64,000 bases of DNA, taken from Tenrec ecaudatus (Eukaryota; Chordata; Mammalia; Afrosoricida; Tenrecidae). Positions within the stretch are counted from its first letter, which is position 1, and the number at the start of each line of letters is the position of its first letter. Below the pieces are notes generated by a model. The model saw nothing but the letters and a program-made list of their open reading frames with translations. It had not been told where the DNA came from and did no database searches. A program made the position numbers and the translations under genes. The stretch is taken from NCBI RefSeq assembly GCF_050624435.1, contig NC_134537.1, positions 122,439,586 through 122,503,585 on the forward strand. The letters run 5' to 3'. Positions 63,285 through 64,000 of this stretch are shown piece by piece.

Positions 63285-63740
63285 CTTACACTGAAAGAAC
63301 TCAAAAAAATTATTCAAGCCTCAAGTTTCAATATTGAAAGATTCTATGGGAAAAATATTGAATGATGCAGCAAGCTTCAAAAGAAGATGGGAAGAAACAG
63401 AGTTGCTGGACCAAAAGCAATTCGTTGACCTTTTACCATTTCAGGAGGTAGCATGTGAGCAAGAGCCAATGGTGCTGAAGGAAGTTCAAACCACATTGAA
63501 AGCATTAGCCAAAAACAAGGCTCCAGGATCTGATGGCTACTCTTTTAAATGTTTCTCCAAGTTAATGAAGCACTGGCAGCACTCACTGATTTTCCTAGAG
63601 AGTTTGGAAGACAGCTACTTGGCCAATTGACTGGAAGAGATGGCATATATGTACCCATTCCAAAGAAAGGTGACCCACAGAATGATCAAACTATGAAACA
63701 ATACCATTGTTATCACATGCAAGTAAACTTGATATTGTTC
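63285..63740 (+). mobile_element. RTE/BovB-type LINE fragment, reverse-transcriptase start
   Basis: Frame with EVACEQEPMVL, then TLKALAKNKAPGSDG, the NKAPG-DG box at the start of the RTE reverse transcriptase. It is better preserved than the equivalent in the 32.5-40 kb copy. The frame shifts near 63600. An antisense AfroSINE ends the fragment. Confidence 0.9.
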
Positions 63741-63741
63741 T

Positions 63742-63875
63742 GTGGTTTGAGAATTCTGTTGGGAGTAGAAAGCCTCATCTTTCTCTTACAGCGAAGTTGG
63801 TGGTTTCAAACGGCTGAACTTGAGGTTAGTATCCGCATGTACAACCGCTGTGCCACCAAGGCTCCTGTTAGTCCC
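63742..63875 (-). mobile_element. AfroSINE, antisense, nested in RTE sequence
   Basis: GGGAGTAGAAAGCCTCATCT, GGTGGTTTCAAACGGCTGAA and CCGCTGTGCCACCAAGGCTC read antisense from the middle of the SINE to its start. Confidence 0.85.
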
Positions 63876-64000
63876 ACCCTAACCCTGTCCTTTATATAAT
63901 ACAGAAAACCTTCCAAAACGGAATTATAACCAGAGGCATAGAGTCCACAATTATAATACATCGCATAAGAAATATGATTAGAAGGCCTGTATTAATTGAC

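Overview
The window is mammalian nuclear DNA, almost certainly from an afrotherian and most likely a tenrec (Echinops-like). Three lines support this. tRNA-derived AfroSINEs lie on both strands throughout. There are many fossils of the RTE/BovB-type LINE that mobilises them. There is also a clean copy of a SPIN hAT transposon (40798-40989), a family that among afrotherians is known from tenrec. The species call is an inference; the repeat families are read from the sequence.

One protein-coding gene spans most of the window on the minus strand: FAM149A (DUF3719 family). I could place twelve coding exons, from the start codon at 49952 to a stop at 1114. All junctions have GT/AG signals and compatible phases, and together they give an open frame of about 771 codons. 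Exon 1 lies in a CpG island (about 49.2-50.45 kb) that should hold the promoter. Intron 1 is about 31 kb and contains a second CpG island (about 25.1-25.76 kb) with a strong minus-strand splice donor, a candidate internal promoter. In other mammals the neighbours are TLR3 upstream and CYP4V2 downstream; neither is seen here.

The rest is a dense, layered record of transposition. Intron 1 holds an RTE element stretched over 32.5-40.0 kb by four later insertions, and a second RTE copy (29.76-30.9 kb) with one nested insertion. It also holds many copies of a long non-coding retroposon (full copies about 1.9-2.0 kb) that ends in a conserved AATAAA tail and is bounded by 10-16 bp target-site duplications. 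Three non-autonomous hAT elements (10637-10856, 40798-40989, 47724-47940) keep terminal inverted repeats and 8 bp target-site duplications.

Upstream of FAM149A (50.5-64 kb) there is no intact gene. The region contains a processed GAPDH pseudogene (minus, about 53.59-54.80 kb), an inverted pair of the long retroposon, an L1 ORF2 fragment, another RTE fragment, and stretches in which I recognise nothing.
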